Shown piece after piece: positions 32,695 through 40,905 of a stretch of DNA of 64,000 nt. The position numbers and the translations under genes are program-made. The stretch covers positions 88,951 through 152,950 of the forward strand of contig LT827120.1 of assembly GCA_900169975.1 (NCBI GenBank), given 5' to 3'. Source of the stretch: Pseudoflavonifractor sp. Marseille-P3106. Lineage in GTDB: Bacteria > Bacillota > Clostridia > Oscillospirales > Oscillospiraceae. Below the pieces are notes generated by a model that worked only from the letters and a program-made list of their open reading frames with translations, made no database searches and was not told the DNA's origin. Every line of letters begins with the position of its first letter. The first letter of the stretch is position 1.

Positions 32695-34152
32695 TTAATG
32701 AATGAAGATGCTCAGGATGCAGATGATGACCGAGCCGAACACCGGCACCAGGATGGAACCAATCGTCCAGGTTTTCAGGCTGGTCCTGATATCCATACCG
32801 CTGAAGTTCGTCACCACATGGAAGTAGCTGTCGTTGAGGAATGAGGGGCACATGGACGTGAGGCACACGCCCAAGCCCGCCAGATAGGGGTTGATGCCCA
32901 GCGTGGCCAGCATCGGGGCGATGATGGCGGAGCCGGTGATCATGGCCGTTGTGCCGGAACCCTGGGGAAAACGCATGATGGTACCGATCAGGAGCGGGAC
33001 CAGGATCCCAGGGATGCCCACGGCAACGATGGCGCCCGCCATCATGCCGGCGGCACCGGTGGCCTTGACGACAGAACCCAGCGCACCACCTGCGGCGGTG
33101 ATCATCACAATGGGGCCGGCGTCTTTCAGCGCATCGTTCATCATGTCCACGACCATCTTGTTATCCAGATCTTTTGCCAGCAGGAAGGCGCCTAGGCACA
33201 GCGAGATGAACAGTGCGATGACGGGATTTCCCAGGAAGGTGATGATCTGGCCAATCAAAACACCCTTGAGGGCAGTTTGGCTGACGAGTGTGTTGGCGAG
33301 GATCAGAAACACAGGCAAGAGCAGGATCGTAAAGGACAGGCCGGCGCTGGGTAACTTTTCGGTGCTGAGCAGCTCGGTGAAATCTGTATTTTCCAGTTCC
33401 TTGCCGGATTTGATCTTAGCGTCAATTTTATCCAGAACAGCCAACTGTGCTGCGGTGTATTTGGTGCGGTCGATTTCATAGGGGACCACCAAGTTGGGGT
33501 ATTTTTTGCCGAACCAGCGGAACAGGAACACCGAGAAGATAAACAGAGGGATGGAGATCAGCAGGCCTGCGATGATAAACAGGCCCAGATCAATGATGAT
33601 GCCCTCGTTTTGAAATGTACTGACCACAGCCAGAGGGCCGGGCGTGGGAGGGACCATGAAGTGCGTGAGATACAGGCCCATGCCCAAGATGCCGCCTAAG
33701 CCGACCATGGATTTTTTGGTCAGGCGGGAGAACTCCTTGGCCAGTGAGGACAGAATAACAAAGCCGGAATCGCAGAAAACAGGGATGGACACCACAAAAC
33801 CCGTGAGGCCCAGAACAACGTCGGCCCGCTTGACGCCCACCAACTTTAGGATGGTGATTGCCATGCGCTTGGCGGCACCGCTCTTCTCCAGAAAGATGCC
33901 CATGATGCAACCGAAGCCGATCACGATGCCGATGCTGGCCATGGTGCTGCCGAAGCCGGATGTGACGGTGCTGATGGCAACACTCAGCAAATTGCCGCCT
34001 TCATTGCCGGTGCCTGCCAGCAGATAATTGCCCGATAAGACCGCAATCAAGATCGCAGAGATGATCAGGGAGGGGAACGCGTGCATTCTCGTACAGATGA
34101 TCAAAAGCATCATTACGACAACACCGATCAGCATTGCTAATACTGGATTCAT
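32695..34152 (-). CDS. GntP family sugar-acid permease
   Basis: A 485-residue permease with about twelve to fourteen hydrophobic segments. IGFGCIMGIFLEKSGAAKRMA, GFVVSIPVFCDSGFVIL, HFMVPPTPGPLAV and SGTTAMITGSAIIAPM are standard GntP signatures. Family members import gluconate, idonate, glycerate or related hydroxy acids with protons. It is the last gene of the leftward operon after larA and the two lyase genes, so it probably imports the substrate of that pathway. The exact substrate cannot be read from the sequence. Confidence 0.93.
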   Translation of the reverse strand: MNPVLAMLIGVVVMMLLIICTRMHAFPSLIISAILIAVLSGNYLLAGTGNEGGNLLSVAISTVTSGFGSTMASIGIVIGFGCIMGIFLEKSGAAKRMAITILKLVGVKRADVVLGLTGFVVSIPVFCDSGFVILSSLAKEFSRLTKKSMVGLGGILGMGLYLTHFMVPPTPGPLAVVSTFQNEGIIIDLGLFIIAGLLISIPLFIFSVFLFRWFGKKYPNLVVPYEIDRTKYTAAQLAVLDKIDAKIKSGKELENTDFTELLSTEKLPSAGLSFTILLLPVFLILANTLVSQTALKGVLIGQIITFLGNPVIALFISLCLGAFLLAKDLDNKMVVDMMNDALKDAGPIVMITAAGGALGSVVKATGAAGMMAGAIVAVGIPGILVPLLIGTIMRFPQGSGTTAMITGSAIIAPMLATLGINPYLAGLGVCLTSMCPSFLNDSYFHVVTNFSGMDIRTSLKTWTIGSILVPVFGSVIICILSIFIH

Positions 34153-34250
34153 AAGATTCTCTCCTTCTCAAAGCAAGATTGGGCAGGCGGAATGTGTAGA
34201 AGCTTTCGCTTAAGGCCCCTGCACAGCGGGGCTGAAACGACGCATGGGTA

Positions 34251-35414
34251 TCAGATCACAGGGCCCAGACAATGGATGTCGATTGCGCTGAAGTACTGAA
34301 TAGCCTCGTTTTTGGTCATCTCGCCGCTGAGCACGCGCAGCATCTTGGTAAAGGCCTCCTCACCAACCTGCTCAATGGTCTTTTCGCCGGTAATGATTAG
34401 GCCGGCGTTGAGATCCATATCGTTCTCCATGTGCTCGTAGGTGTTGGGGTTCCCGCAAATCTTAATGACCGGCATGCTGGGGAAGCCCTGCGGCGCACCC
34501 CGCCCAGTGGAAAACATCATGAACTGGGCGCCTGTGGCAGCCATACCGGTGAGAATTTCGGGTTCGCGGCCCGGGGTATCCTTGATCCACAGGCCTTTCT
34601 GCGTGGTGACGTGCTCAGGATATTCCAGTACGCCCTGGATGGGGCGAGTGCCGCTTTTGACAATGGCCCCCAGGCTTTTTTCCTCGATGCTGGACAGGCC
34701 CCCGGCGATATTGCCCGGAGTGGGCTGTCCCTTACGCATGTCGCAGCCGATGCTCTTGGCGCGGGCCTCCATGGCGTTGACAATTGCGAAGATCTTGTCG
34801 CCTACCTCCTTATTTACGGCGCGGCGCGCCAGAAGATGCTCGCCGCCCAAAAACTCGGTGGTCTCGCCGAAGATCACGGTCGCGCCCAGATCCACCAGCT
34901 TGTCGGCCACATAGCCGATCACGCAGTTGGACGCCATGCCGCTCGTCGTATCGGATGCGCCGCACTTGATAGCCATCACGATATTGGACACATCCACGCT
35001 CTGGCGCTGCAGGCCGGAAACCTCGACTACCAGCCTGCGGGCGATATCAGTACCCAACTGGATGGCCTTGCTCACGCCGCCCAGCTCCTGGATATGGATG
35101 ATCTCCACATGTTTTCCGGTGGCGATCAGCTCCTGGTACATCCGCTCGTGGTCGGTACCCTCGCAGCCCAGGCTAACGATGAGGATGGCCGCTACATTGG
35201 GGCTGTGGCCCAGGCTGATGAGCGTGTCGGTCACTCGCTCAAGGTCGGGAGGCATCTGGCAGCAACCCTGATGGTGCAGATACGTGATTGTGCCCTGCAC
35301 CTGGCGGCAGATGGCCTGGGCCACGTCGTTGGCACAGGTGACACTGGGAATCACCGCGACATAATTGCGTGCGCCGACCTTTCCGTCGGGCCTCACATAT
35401 CCCATAAACTCCAT
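34251..35414 (-). CDS. UxaA-type hydro-lyase, large subunit
   Basis: A 387-residue protein equivalent to the catalytic part of altronate dehydratase (UxaA), galactarate dehydratase or the large subunit of sulfolactate sulfo-lyase (SuyB). It carries GYVRPDGKVGARNYVAVIPS, HHQGCCQMPPDLERV, LGCEGTD, KCGASDTTSGMASN and PVIKICGNPNTYEHM, including the Cys residues expected to hold the catalytic iron or iron-sulfur site. The reaction should be elimination of water or sulfite from a 2-hydroxy acid. Small and large parts are on separate genes, as in SuyAB and split UxaA enzymes. It lies 15 bases after the small subunit. Confidence 0.9.
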   Translation of the reverse strand: MEFMGYVRPDGKVGARNYVAVIPSVTCANDVAQAICRQVQGTITYLHHQGCCQMPPDLERVTDTLISLGHSPNVAAILIVSLGCEGTDHERMYQELIATGKHVEIIHIQELGGVSKAIQLGTDIARRLVVEVSGLQRQSVDVSNIVMAIKCGASDTTSGMASNCVIGYVADKLVDLGATVIFGETTEFLGGEHLLARRAVNKEVGDKIFAIVNAMEARAKSIGCDMRKGQPTPGNIAGGLSSIEEKSLGAIVKSGTRPIQGVLEYPEHVTTQKGLWIKDTPGREPEILTGMAATGAQFMMFSTGRGAPQGFPSMPVIKICGNPNTYEHMENDMDLNAGLIITGEKTIEQVGEEAFTKMLRVLSGEMTKNEAIQYFSAIDIHCLGPVI

Positions 35415-35429
35415 TGTGTTTTATCCTCC

Positions 35430-35732
35430 TCATCCTTCCAGATCGCCGCGACCGCGCATGCTGTCGAGGTTGTGCACATGCACATATTCGCCCTTGGCGA
35501 TATCTTTGCTTGCGATACCGATCTCCTCGCCGTACTTGGTGATCTGCTCGCCTTTTTTGATGCTGCACACCGCGATCTTGTGCCCATAGGGCACATCGCC
35601 CTTGACCGTAACGGTCTCGGCGCCGCCCTTTTTGTCGCGGATCTCCACCTCCATGCCGTCGGTGATGCCGTTGGCAAAAATGGTGGCCACATTGTCTTTG
35701 TCGTGTACTTTCAGGGCCAGTTTCAGTTCCAT
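35430..35732 (-). CDS. UxaA-type hydro-lyase, small (SAF-domain) subunit
   Basis: A 100-residue protein matching the SAF domain that forms the N-terminus of full-length altronate dehydratase or the separate SuyA subunit. HDKDNVATIF and GHKIAVCSIKKGEQITKYGEEIG are typical. The domain closes the active site of the large subunit encoded directly downstream. It follows the larA homologue by 32 bases. Its presence as a separate gene does not by itself distinguish a sugar-acid dehydratase from a sulfo-lyase. Confidence 0.9.
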   Translation of the reverse strand: MELKLALKVHDKDNVATIFANGITDGMEVEIRDKKGGAETVTVKGDVPYGHKIAVCSIKKGEQITKYGEEIGIASKDIAKGEYVHVHNLDSMRGRGDLEG

Positions 35733-35764
35733 AAGGTTCCACTCCTTTTTATTGCGGCGGATAT

Positions 35765-37042
35765 TTACTCTTTTACGGCCAGCACGCTCACGCCGTCTGG
35801 GATAACCACCACGCTGGCGTCGCGCCCCTTCATGCTGTAGGCGATCTGCAGTGCCTCGTCGGGCGTGGAGGCCGGGATCATGTTTGCCCTGCGCACCTCA
35901 TCATGGTTAAGATATGTGGTAACCAGGATTACCGGATGCTTTTTCAGGATGCGGGCATAGATCTGCGGACACCACTGTTCAGGGATCGTCTCCTTGGGAG
36001 GGATCTTGGACAGATAGCTGTCAATCTCGTCCACACTGCCCATCGTGATGAGCTTTTCAAAATGTGTTCCACCCATACCATCGGCACAGCTGCAGCACAT
36101 GATGATCACACCGTTCTCTCCGGCGCAGGCCTCTGCAGTAGCTACAGCCTTGGGGCTTTGGTAAAGGTTCTGATCCAGCGGATAGCCCCCGTTGCTGGTA
36201 ACTACGATGTCCCCCGTGACGCTAGGGCACTGCGACCATTTACGGATGAACGCCACGCCTTCGGCGTGGGCCTGCTCCAAATCACCCGCCCAAGCGGCAA
36301 TAATCTTTTTCTTGCCGTCCAGCGCCACATTGAAGATGAACTGCACGTTCACCTTGCGCGCCGCATACAGCATATCCTCGTGAATCGGGTTGTGCTCCAG
36401 GATGCCCGTGTTGGAATACGGGCTGGCAATGGCCTTGTAGCTGTGGTTCTCGTTCACCGTCTCCTGGGAACAGATCCCTGGCAGGATGCTTTTGCGTCCG
36501 CCCGAAAAGCCTGCGAAGAAGTGCGGCTCGATAAAGCCTTCTGTCACCAGAAGATCACATTCAGTTGCCAGCCGGTTAACATTGAAATCCGCCCCCGAGG
36601 GCAGTGTGCACATATGTACGAACTGGCTGGGGTCGAACGCATTGTTGATGGCAATCTTTTCATTGTCTACGATGACATCACCGAACATGAGGCGCTGCTC
36701 TTCCTCTGTGGTGGCCCTATGCAGTCCGGTCGCAATCAGGATCGTGATTTCCGCATCCGGGTTGCCTGCCCGGATCTCGGCCAGCAGAATGGGCAGCGTG
36801 ATCTTACTGGGCACGGCACGAGTGTGGTCGCTGGTTACCAATACCACCTTCTTTTTCCCCTTTGCCAGCTCGCGCAGACGCGGCGTGCCGATGGGATGCT
36901 CCAAAGCGTCCAGCACTAGCTGCTCCTCGCTTTTGTCTGCCTTGTACTCGTGCATCTTGGCAGTTACTACGGCTTTCAGGTTTGCCTCATCTACATGCAG
37001 ATCCAATGTGGAGGTATAATAGGGAATGGGAATGGTCTTCAT
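35765..37042 (-). CDS. larA: LarA family nickel-pincer 2-hydroxyacid racemase/epimerase
   Basis: A 425-residue LarA homologue. All residues assigned in L. plantarum lactate racemase occur at identical numbers: Asp72 and Arg75 (SDHTRAVPS), His108 (ATGLHR), His174 and Lys184 (EPHFFAGFSGGRKSILPG) and His200 (NENH). Lys184 should hold the nickel-pincer cofactor and His200 ligate nickel; His108 and His174 shuttle protons and hydride chemistry occurs at the pincer. Substrate may be lactate, but members of this superfamily also act on malate, gluconate and other 2-hydroxy acids. Its operon of UxaA-type lyase and GntP permease points to a sugar acid or related compound. ATG at 37042 follows AAAGGAGG. 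The cofactor genes larE, larB and larC are 5 kb away. Confidence 0.93.
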   Translation of the reverse strand: MKTIPIPYYTSTLDLHVDEANLKAVVTAKMHEYKADKSEEQLVLDALEHPIGTPRLRELAKGKKKVVLVTSDHTRAVPSKITLPILLAEIRAGNPDAEITILIATGLHRATTEEEQRLMFGDVIVDNEKIAINNAFDPSQFVHMCTLPSGADFNVNRLATECDLLVTEGFIEPHFFAGFSGGRKSILPGICSQETVNENHSYKAIASPYSNTGILEHNPIHEDMLYAARKVNVQFIFNVALDGKKKIIAAWAGDLEQAHAEGVAFIRKWSQCPSVTGDIVVTSNGGYPLDQNLYQSPKAVATAEACAGENGVIIMCCSCADGMGGTHFEKLITMGSVDEIDSYLSKIPPKETIPEQWCPQIYARILKKHPVILVTTYLNHDEVRRANMIPASTPDEALQIAYSMKGRDASVVVIPDGVSVLAVKE

Positions 37043-37085
37043 CGTGATCCTCCTTTGGGCAGTGATACCGCGGCACGGCATCTTC

Positions 37086-37107
37086 TTGTATCATGTATAC
37101 ATAATAC
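37086..37107. promoter_or_regulatory. Putative GntR operator of the larA operon
   Basis: The minus strand reads ATGTATACATGATACAA at 37102-37086, inside a 20-base near-palindrome (37088-37107, 18 of 20 symmetric). It lies 44 to 65 bases upstream of the larA start, between a minus-strand TTGAAA and TACAAG spaced 17 bases apart. A copy with one change lies upstream of the glycerate kinase gene. Confidence 0.7.
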
Positions 37108-37350
37108 TTTCAACACGTTTAAGGTATCCCATTTTTCGTACAAAGTCAATATGTTTTCTCTTTTTTTACAATTAAACCCGCATTTTTGTCAGTTCTCACA
37201 AGATTTTTGTGAATAAAATATTGAAATTCACAACATACCCCGCGGTTCTCGGCCGATATGAGAACTGGCTTTTGACGTGTGCCGGCTATGCAGGGCAGGA
37301 TACGCGCCCATTTTGCCCCGGGCCGTAGCCCCACTGACCTTTCCGAGCGC

Positions 37351-37399
37351 AAAAAAGCCGTCCCACCGGGCGGCTTATGCCCTGTGGGACGGCTTTTTT
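37351..37399. terminator. Bidirectional terminator after glycerate kinase
   Basis: AAAAAAGCCGTCCCAC (37351-37366) pairs perfectly with GTGGGACGGCTTTTTT (37384-37399), separating the kinase transcript from the larA operon. Confidence 0.92.
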
Positions 37400-37425
37400 C
37401 TAATTGTGGCGCCCGGCTGCGGGCC

Positions 37426-38661
37426 TCAGCGTCGTATCAGTAACACCGCTACATCATTCACATTGGTACCCGTTGGGCCTGTGACGATCAGCCCACCGCA
37501 TTTCTGCAGCGCATGGTAGGCATCGTTTTCCGCCAACACATCGAACACAGAAATCCCCTGATCCGCCAACACCGCCTGCGTCATACTGTCCACATAGCCC
37601 CCGGCGGCGGCGGTCGGGCCGTCTGTTCCATCTGAACCCACCGAGAACACCGCGGCACCGCAGATACCTGCGATGAGCGGGGCAGCCGCCAGGGCCAGTT
37701 CCTGATTTCGGCCGCCCTTGCCTTTGCCGGTGAGATGCACTACTGTTTCGCCGCCGGCAATGAAAGCCATCGAATGATCGGCGTCAGCATGGTATCGCGC
37801 AATGCTGCCCAAAACGGCCCCTGCCTCCCGTGCTTCGCAGGCGAGACAGTCCGTGAGCACCACCGGCTCATAACCGAGCTTACGGCAGGCGGCGCTGGCT
37901 GCTGTACACAGCTGGCGTACACTGCCCGTGACCTGTGTCTCCACATTATTAAGGGCCTTGGGCGTCTCCTCCTCCAGCAACTGCTCCATAATGGGTGTGA
38001 GCCGCAAGCCGTATTTTTTCACGATTGCCCGCGCTTGGGCACAGGTGGAGCTGTCCGGGTAAGCGGGGCCCGACGCAATCATGTCGAGCGGATCTCCCAG
38101 TATATCCGACAGCACGATGGACACGACATGGGCCGGGGCACAGATCTGCGCGAAGCGCCCGCCCTTGACGGCCGAAAGGCGCTTGCGCAGCGTGTTGATC
38201 TCCACGATATCCGCACCACAGGCCAGCAGCTGTCGGGTGAGGTCCTCCAGATCCGCAGCGGGGACGAGAGGCTTTTCAAACAGGGCCGATCCACCGCCCG
38301 ACAGCAAAAACAGTACAGTATCGTCAGCGGTGAGATCCCGCACGAGGTCCAGGGCGGCCTCGGTGGCGTCAAAGCTGTTTTGATCCGGCACGGGATGGCC
38401 AGCCTCGTAAATATCAAAATTGGAAATGGCCCCCTTGCTGTGGCCATATTTCGTCACCACCACCCCCGCCTCGATACGTTCTTTCAGGATATCGCTGGCC
38501 GTGAAGGCCATCTGCCAGGCGCCCTTGCCCACGGCTACAAGCCGCACCTTGCCGGGCCCAAACATGCGGCCTTCCAAGGCTTTTTTCACCGCTGCATCCG
38601 GCAACGCCGCCGTGATGGCGGCTTTGACGATGGTATCCGCATCCCTGCGCAGTTCCGTCAT
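37426..38661 (-). CDS. Glycerate 2-kinase (MOFRL family)
   Basis: A 411-residue type II glycerate kinase. LSGGGSALFEKP, the KGGRNQELALA loop and GSDGTDGPTAAAGG are the conserved nucleotide and glycerate binding segments of the DUF4147-MOFRL family. It phosphorylates glycerate, normally to 2-phosphoglycerate, feeding lower glycolysis. The gene has its own upstream region containing the same 17-bp site found before larA, and its own terminator, so it is probably a second transcription unit of the same regulon. Its presence suggests that glycerate or a precursor is an intermediate of the larA pathway. Confidence 0.92.
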   Translation of the reverse strand: MTELRRDADTIVKAAITAALPDAAVKKALEGRMFGPGKVRLVAVGKGAWQMAFTASDILKERIEAGVVVTKYGHSKGAISNFDIYEAGHPVPDQNSFDATEAALDLVRDLTADDTVLFLLSGGGSALFEKPLVPAADLEDLTRQLLACGADIVEINTLRKRLSAVKGGRFAQICAPAHVVSIVLSDILGDPLDMIASGPAYPDSSTCAQARAIVKKYGLRLTPIMEQLLEEETPKALNNVETQVTGSVRQLCTAASAACRKLGYEPVVLTDCLACEAREAGAVLGSIARYHADADHSMAFIAGGETVVHLTGKGKGGRNQELALAAAPLIAGICGAAVFSVGSDGTDGPTAAAGGYVDSMTQAVLADQGISVFDVLAENDAYHALQKCGGLIVTGPTGTNVNDVAVLLIRR

Positions 38662-38714
38662 ATCATTACCCCTTTTCCCCCTGTACGGTAGATTTTATTT
38701 CATTATTAGCACAT

Positions 38715-38731
38715 ATGTATACGTGATACAA
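38715..38731. promoter_or_regulatory. Putative GntR operator of the glycerate kinase gene
   Basis: ATGTATACGTGATACAA differs from the site upstream of larA at one of 17 bases. On the minus strand it lies between TTGTAT and TAATAA boxes spaced 17 bases apart, so bound protein would block the promoter. Confidence 0.7.
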
Positions 38732-38837
38732 TTGACAAAATCTCCAATTTTTTTGCCCGAAAATCGACGGTGCGTGAACGGGAACCGCTTCGGAATACCT
38801 GTTTTTCAGTCGGTGCGTACCCGAGTCTACAAAGGAA

Positions 38838-39721
38838 GAGACCGCCCGGCGCAACGGCATTGAAAACGTGGATTTTTTCTGCGGAGACGCCGCCGATCTG
38901 GCCGCCCGCTCCGCCGGGGCCTATCCCCGGCACCGGGAGATGCTCCACAGCCTGGGCTCCATCCGCTACTGCCGCTCCGAGCTCTATCAGGACTGTGTCC
39001 CGGGCATTCTCCGCCTGCCCCGGAAAAGCACCGGGAACATCCCGCTAGCCACCTTCGGCTTCTATCTGGCGGAAGGTTGTCTCACCCTCATTGAAGCCAG
39101 CGGAAGCCTGAAATCTCTCATGGAAAAGGCCCGCGCCCGCCATTCAGGGCCCCTCTCCCCCGGCCAGTTGCTGCTCTTTCTTTTTGAATCCATGATGGAA
39201 GGGGACGTGCTCTACCTTCAGCACCTGGAGGAAAAAATGGATGCGCTGGAGGAACAGCTGCTCCACCGCACGCCCGACCGGTTTCAGGAGACCCTCATCG
39301 GTTTCCGCCGAAAGCTCTCCGAGCTCCATGCCTACTACAAGCCGCTCTCCGACATCGGAGACACCCTCGGCTCGGAGGAGTGTCAGGCCCTCTCCGGCGC
39401 CTCCTCCGGCAGCTGGCAGCGCTTCACCGGCCGGACGGGCCGCCTCCACAACTATGTGCATCTGCTGCGCGAATATGCCCTCCAGCTCCGGGAGCTCTAT
39501 CAGTCCCAGCTGGACGCCCGCCAGAACAAGATCATGACCATTCTCACCGTGGTCACCACCCTCTTTCTCCCCCTCACCCTTCTCACCGGGTGGTACGGCA
39601 TGAATTTTGCCAACATGCCCGAGCTGCGCTGGGAGTACGGCTACGGGGCGCGGTCATCGGACTGGCCCTGCTCATCGTGGTGCTGGAAATTGTCTATTTT
39701 AAGCGAAAAAAGATGCTCTGA
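38838..39721 (+). pseudogene. Chimeric, frameshifted corA-like magnesium transporter
   Basis: Most of this frame is a CorA protein: a cytoplasmic helical part (MEGDVLYLQHLEEKMDALEEQLL), the long helix and the pore motif YGMNF after TLFLPLTLLTG. The first 79 bases (38838-38916) instead match rlmD at 23251-23329 with six differences, encoding TARRNGIENVDFFCGDAADLAAR, so the true CorA N-terminus is replaced by a methyltransferase scrap. Near 39649-39652 an extra CG shifts the frame after ELRWEYGYG; the proper last helix (VIGLALLIVVLEIVYFKRKK) continues in another frame to 39721. With both ends damaged it is very unlikely to transport Mg2+. Confidence 0.8.
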
Positions 39722-39784
39722 CCCCCAACTGCGCGAAAAGCTTACGATCTGTCCCGAAAAATTTGCAAAAGCAGGGACAAACCC

Positions 39785-39813
39785 TTGACTTTCCCGCTTT
39801 TCACTGATATACT
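39785..39813 (+). promoter_or_regulatory. Promoter of rplU-prp-rpmA
   Basis: TTGACT (39785-39790), 17 bases, TATACT (39808-39813). Confidence 0.85.
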
Positions 39814-39817
39814 ATCA

Positions 39818-39897
39818 AAGCCGCTTTGAATGGGTCACAAGTGAGCGAAGCCGCTCCACCCCCGACAGCGAGCCCGTATTGAAGGAGTTGAAAGCAC
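39818..39897 (+). ncRNA. L21 leader-like 5' UTR
   Basis: About 80 bases of GC-rich structured leader precede rplU. Position fits the ribosomal-protein L21 leader found before rplU in Firmicutes; the match to the consensus has not been tested. It would act as an autoregulatory site for L21. Confidence 0.5.
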
Positions 39898-40209
39898 ATG
39901 CACGCGATTATTGAGACCGGCGGCAAGCAGTACAAGGTAGCCGAGGGCGATACCCTCTTCATCGAGAAGCTTCCCACCGAAGCCGGTGAAACCGTGACCT
40001 TTGACAAGGTCCTGGCGATCCTGGACGAGGACAAGGCCACTTTCGGCGCTCCCGTTGTGGAGGGGGCCAAGGTGGAGGCCAGCGTCGTGAAGAACGGCAA
40101 GGGCAAGAAGGTCATCGTCTTCAAGTACAAGCCCAAGAAGAACTACCGCCGCAAGCAGGGCCATCGTCAGCCCTATACCAAGGTGACCATCGGCAAGATC
40201 TCTGTGTAA
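39898..40209 (+). CDS. rplU: Ribosomal protein L21
   Basis: A 103-residue protein with the L21 start [18 protein letters not shown] and the RNA-binding end [16 protein letters not shown]. It binds 23S rRNA in the large subunit. It is first in the conserved L21-Prp-L27 order, and its stop overlaps the prp start by one base. The ATG follows AAGGAGT. Confidence 0.98.
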   Translation: MHAIIETGGKQYKVAEGDTLFIEKLPTEAGETVTFDKVLAILDEDKATFGAPVVEGAKVEASVVKNGKGKKVIVFKYKPKKNYRRKQGHRQPYTKVTIGKISV

Positions 40210-40538
40210 TGATCACCGCAACGTTTCATATGGAGGGCGACCGTATTGTCAGCTTCCTTGTGGAGGGACACAGCGGATCGGCCCAATCGGGAGAGGACAT
40301 CCTGTGTGCCGCGGTTACCAGCGCGGTCCGGCTGACCGAGTGCGCCGTCAACGACGTGCTGGGGCTGGAAGCATCGGTAAAGGTGCGTACGGATAGGGCC
40401 TCCATCTCCCTCAAGCTCCCCGGCGGCCTGGGACAGACCAACGAGAGTACCTGTCAGACCCTTCTGACCGCTCTCATGCTTTATCTCACTGGCCTGCACG
40501 AGGAATATCCAGAGAATATTATCGTTATGGAGGTGTAA
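40209..40538 (+). CDS. prp: Ribosomal-processing cysteine protease Prp
   Basis: A 109-residue protein. The catalytic pair is the His in [11 protein letters not shown] and the Cys in [13 protein letters not shown], as in Staphylococcus Prp (YsxB). Prp removes the N-terminal extension of ribosomal protein L27 before or during 50S assembly. The L27 encoded 4 bases downstream carries such an extension, so enzyme and substrate are adjacent. Confidence 0.95.
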   Translation: MITATFHMEGDRIVSFLVEGHSGSAQSGEDILCAAVTSAVRLTECAVNDVLGLEASVKVRTDRASISLKLPGGLGQTNESTCQTLLTALMLYLTGLHEEYPENIIVMEV

Positions 40539-40542
40539 GACT

Positions 40543-40827
40543 ATGCTGAAGATCGGACTGCAGTATTTCGCTCATAAAAAGGGCGGCGGCTCCACCCGGA
40601 ACGGCCGTGATTCCAATGCCCAGCGTCTGGGCGTGAAGCGGGGCGACGGCCAGTATGTTCTGGCCGGCAATATTCTGGTGCGGCAGCGCGGCACCCACAT
40701 CCACGCCGGCGAGGGCGTGGGCAAGGGCAGCGACGACACTCTGTTCGCCCTGCGGGACGGCCAGGTGAAGTTCTCCCGTCTGGGCAAGGACCGCAAGCAG
40801 GTCTCCATCACGGAGATCGCCCGGTAA
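40543..40827 (+). CDS. rpmA: Ribosomal protein L27 with cleavable N-terminal extension
   Basis: A 94-residue L27. The mature protein begins with [15 protein letters not shown], whose flexible N-terminus reaches the peptidyl transferase centre. It is preceded by MLKIGLQYF, the Firmicute extension cut by Prp after the Phe. The strong site between prp and rpmA supports efficient translation. A GC-rich hairpin follows before obg. Confidence 0.98.
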   Translation: MLKIGLQYFAHKKGGGSTRNGRDSNAQRLGVKRGDGQYVLAGNILVRQRGTHIHAGEGVGKGSDDTLFALRDGQVKFSRLGKDRKQVSITEIAR

Positions 40828-40840
40828 TTTGCTGTAACGA

Positions 40841-40868
40841 GACGCCCCGGACACCGGTCCGGGGCGTC
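40841..40868 (+). terminator. Terminator or attenuator between rpmA and obg
   Basis: A 12-bp perfect stem (40841-40852 with 40857-40868), followed by only a short T stretch, so partial read-through into obg is likely. Confidence 0.7.
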
Positions 40869-40905
40869 TTTGCCATTACACAGGCTGAATAAAGGAGGCG
40901 AGCGC

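Larger units (their letters stand above)
37043..37425. other. Control region of the larA operon; no gene
   Basis: The 383-base gap holds the operator at 37086-37107, AT-rich promoter sequence to about 37230, unremarkable sequence to 37350, and the terminator at 37351-37399. No credible gene is seen. Confidence 0.6.

Noticed and set aside
34251..35732. Naming the two-part lyase altronate dehydratase or sulfolactate sulfo-lyase
   Set aside because: Both families share these motifs and the neighbours do not complete either pathway, so only the family is given.
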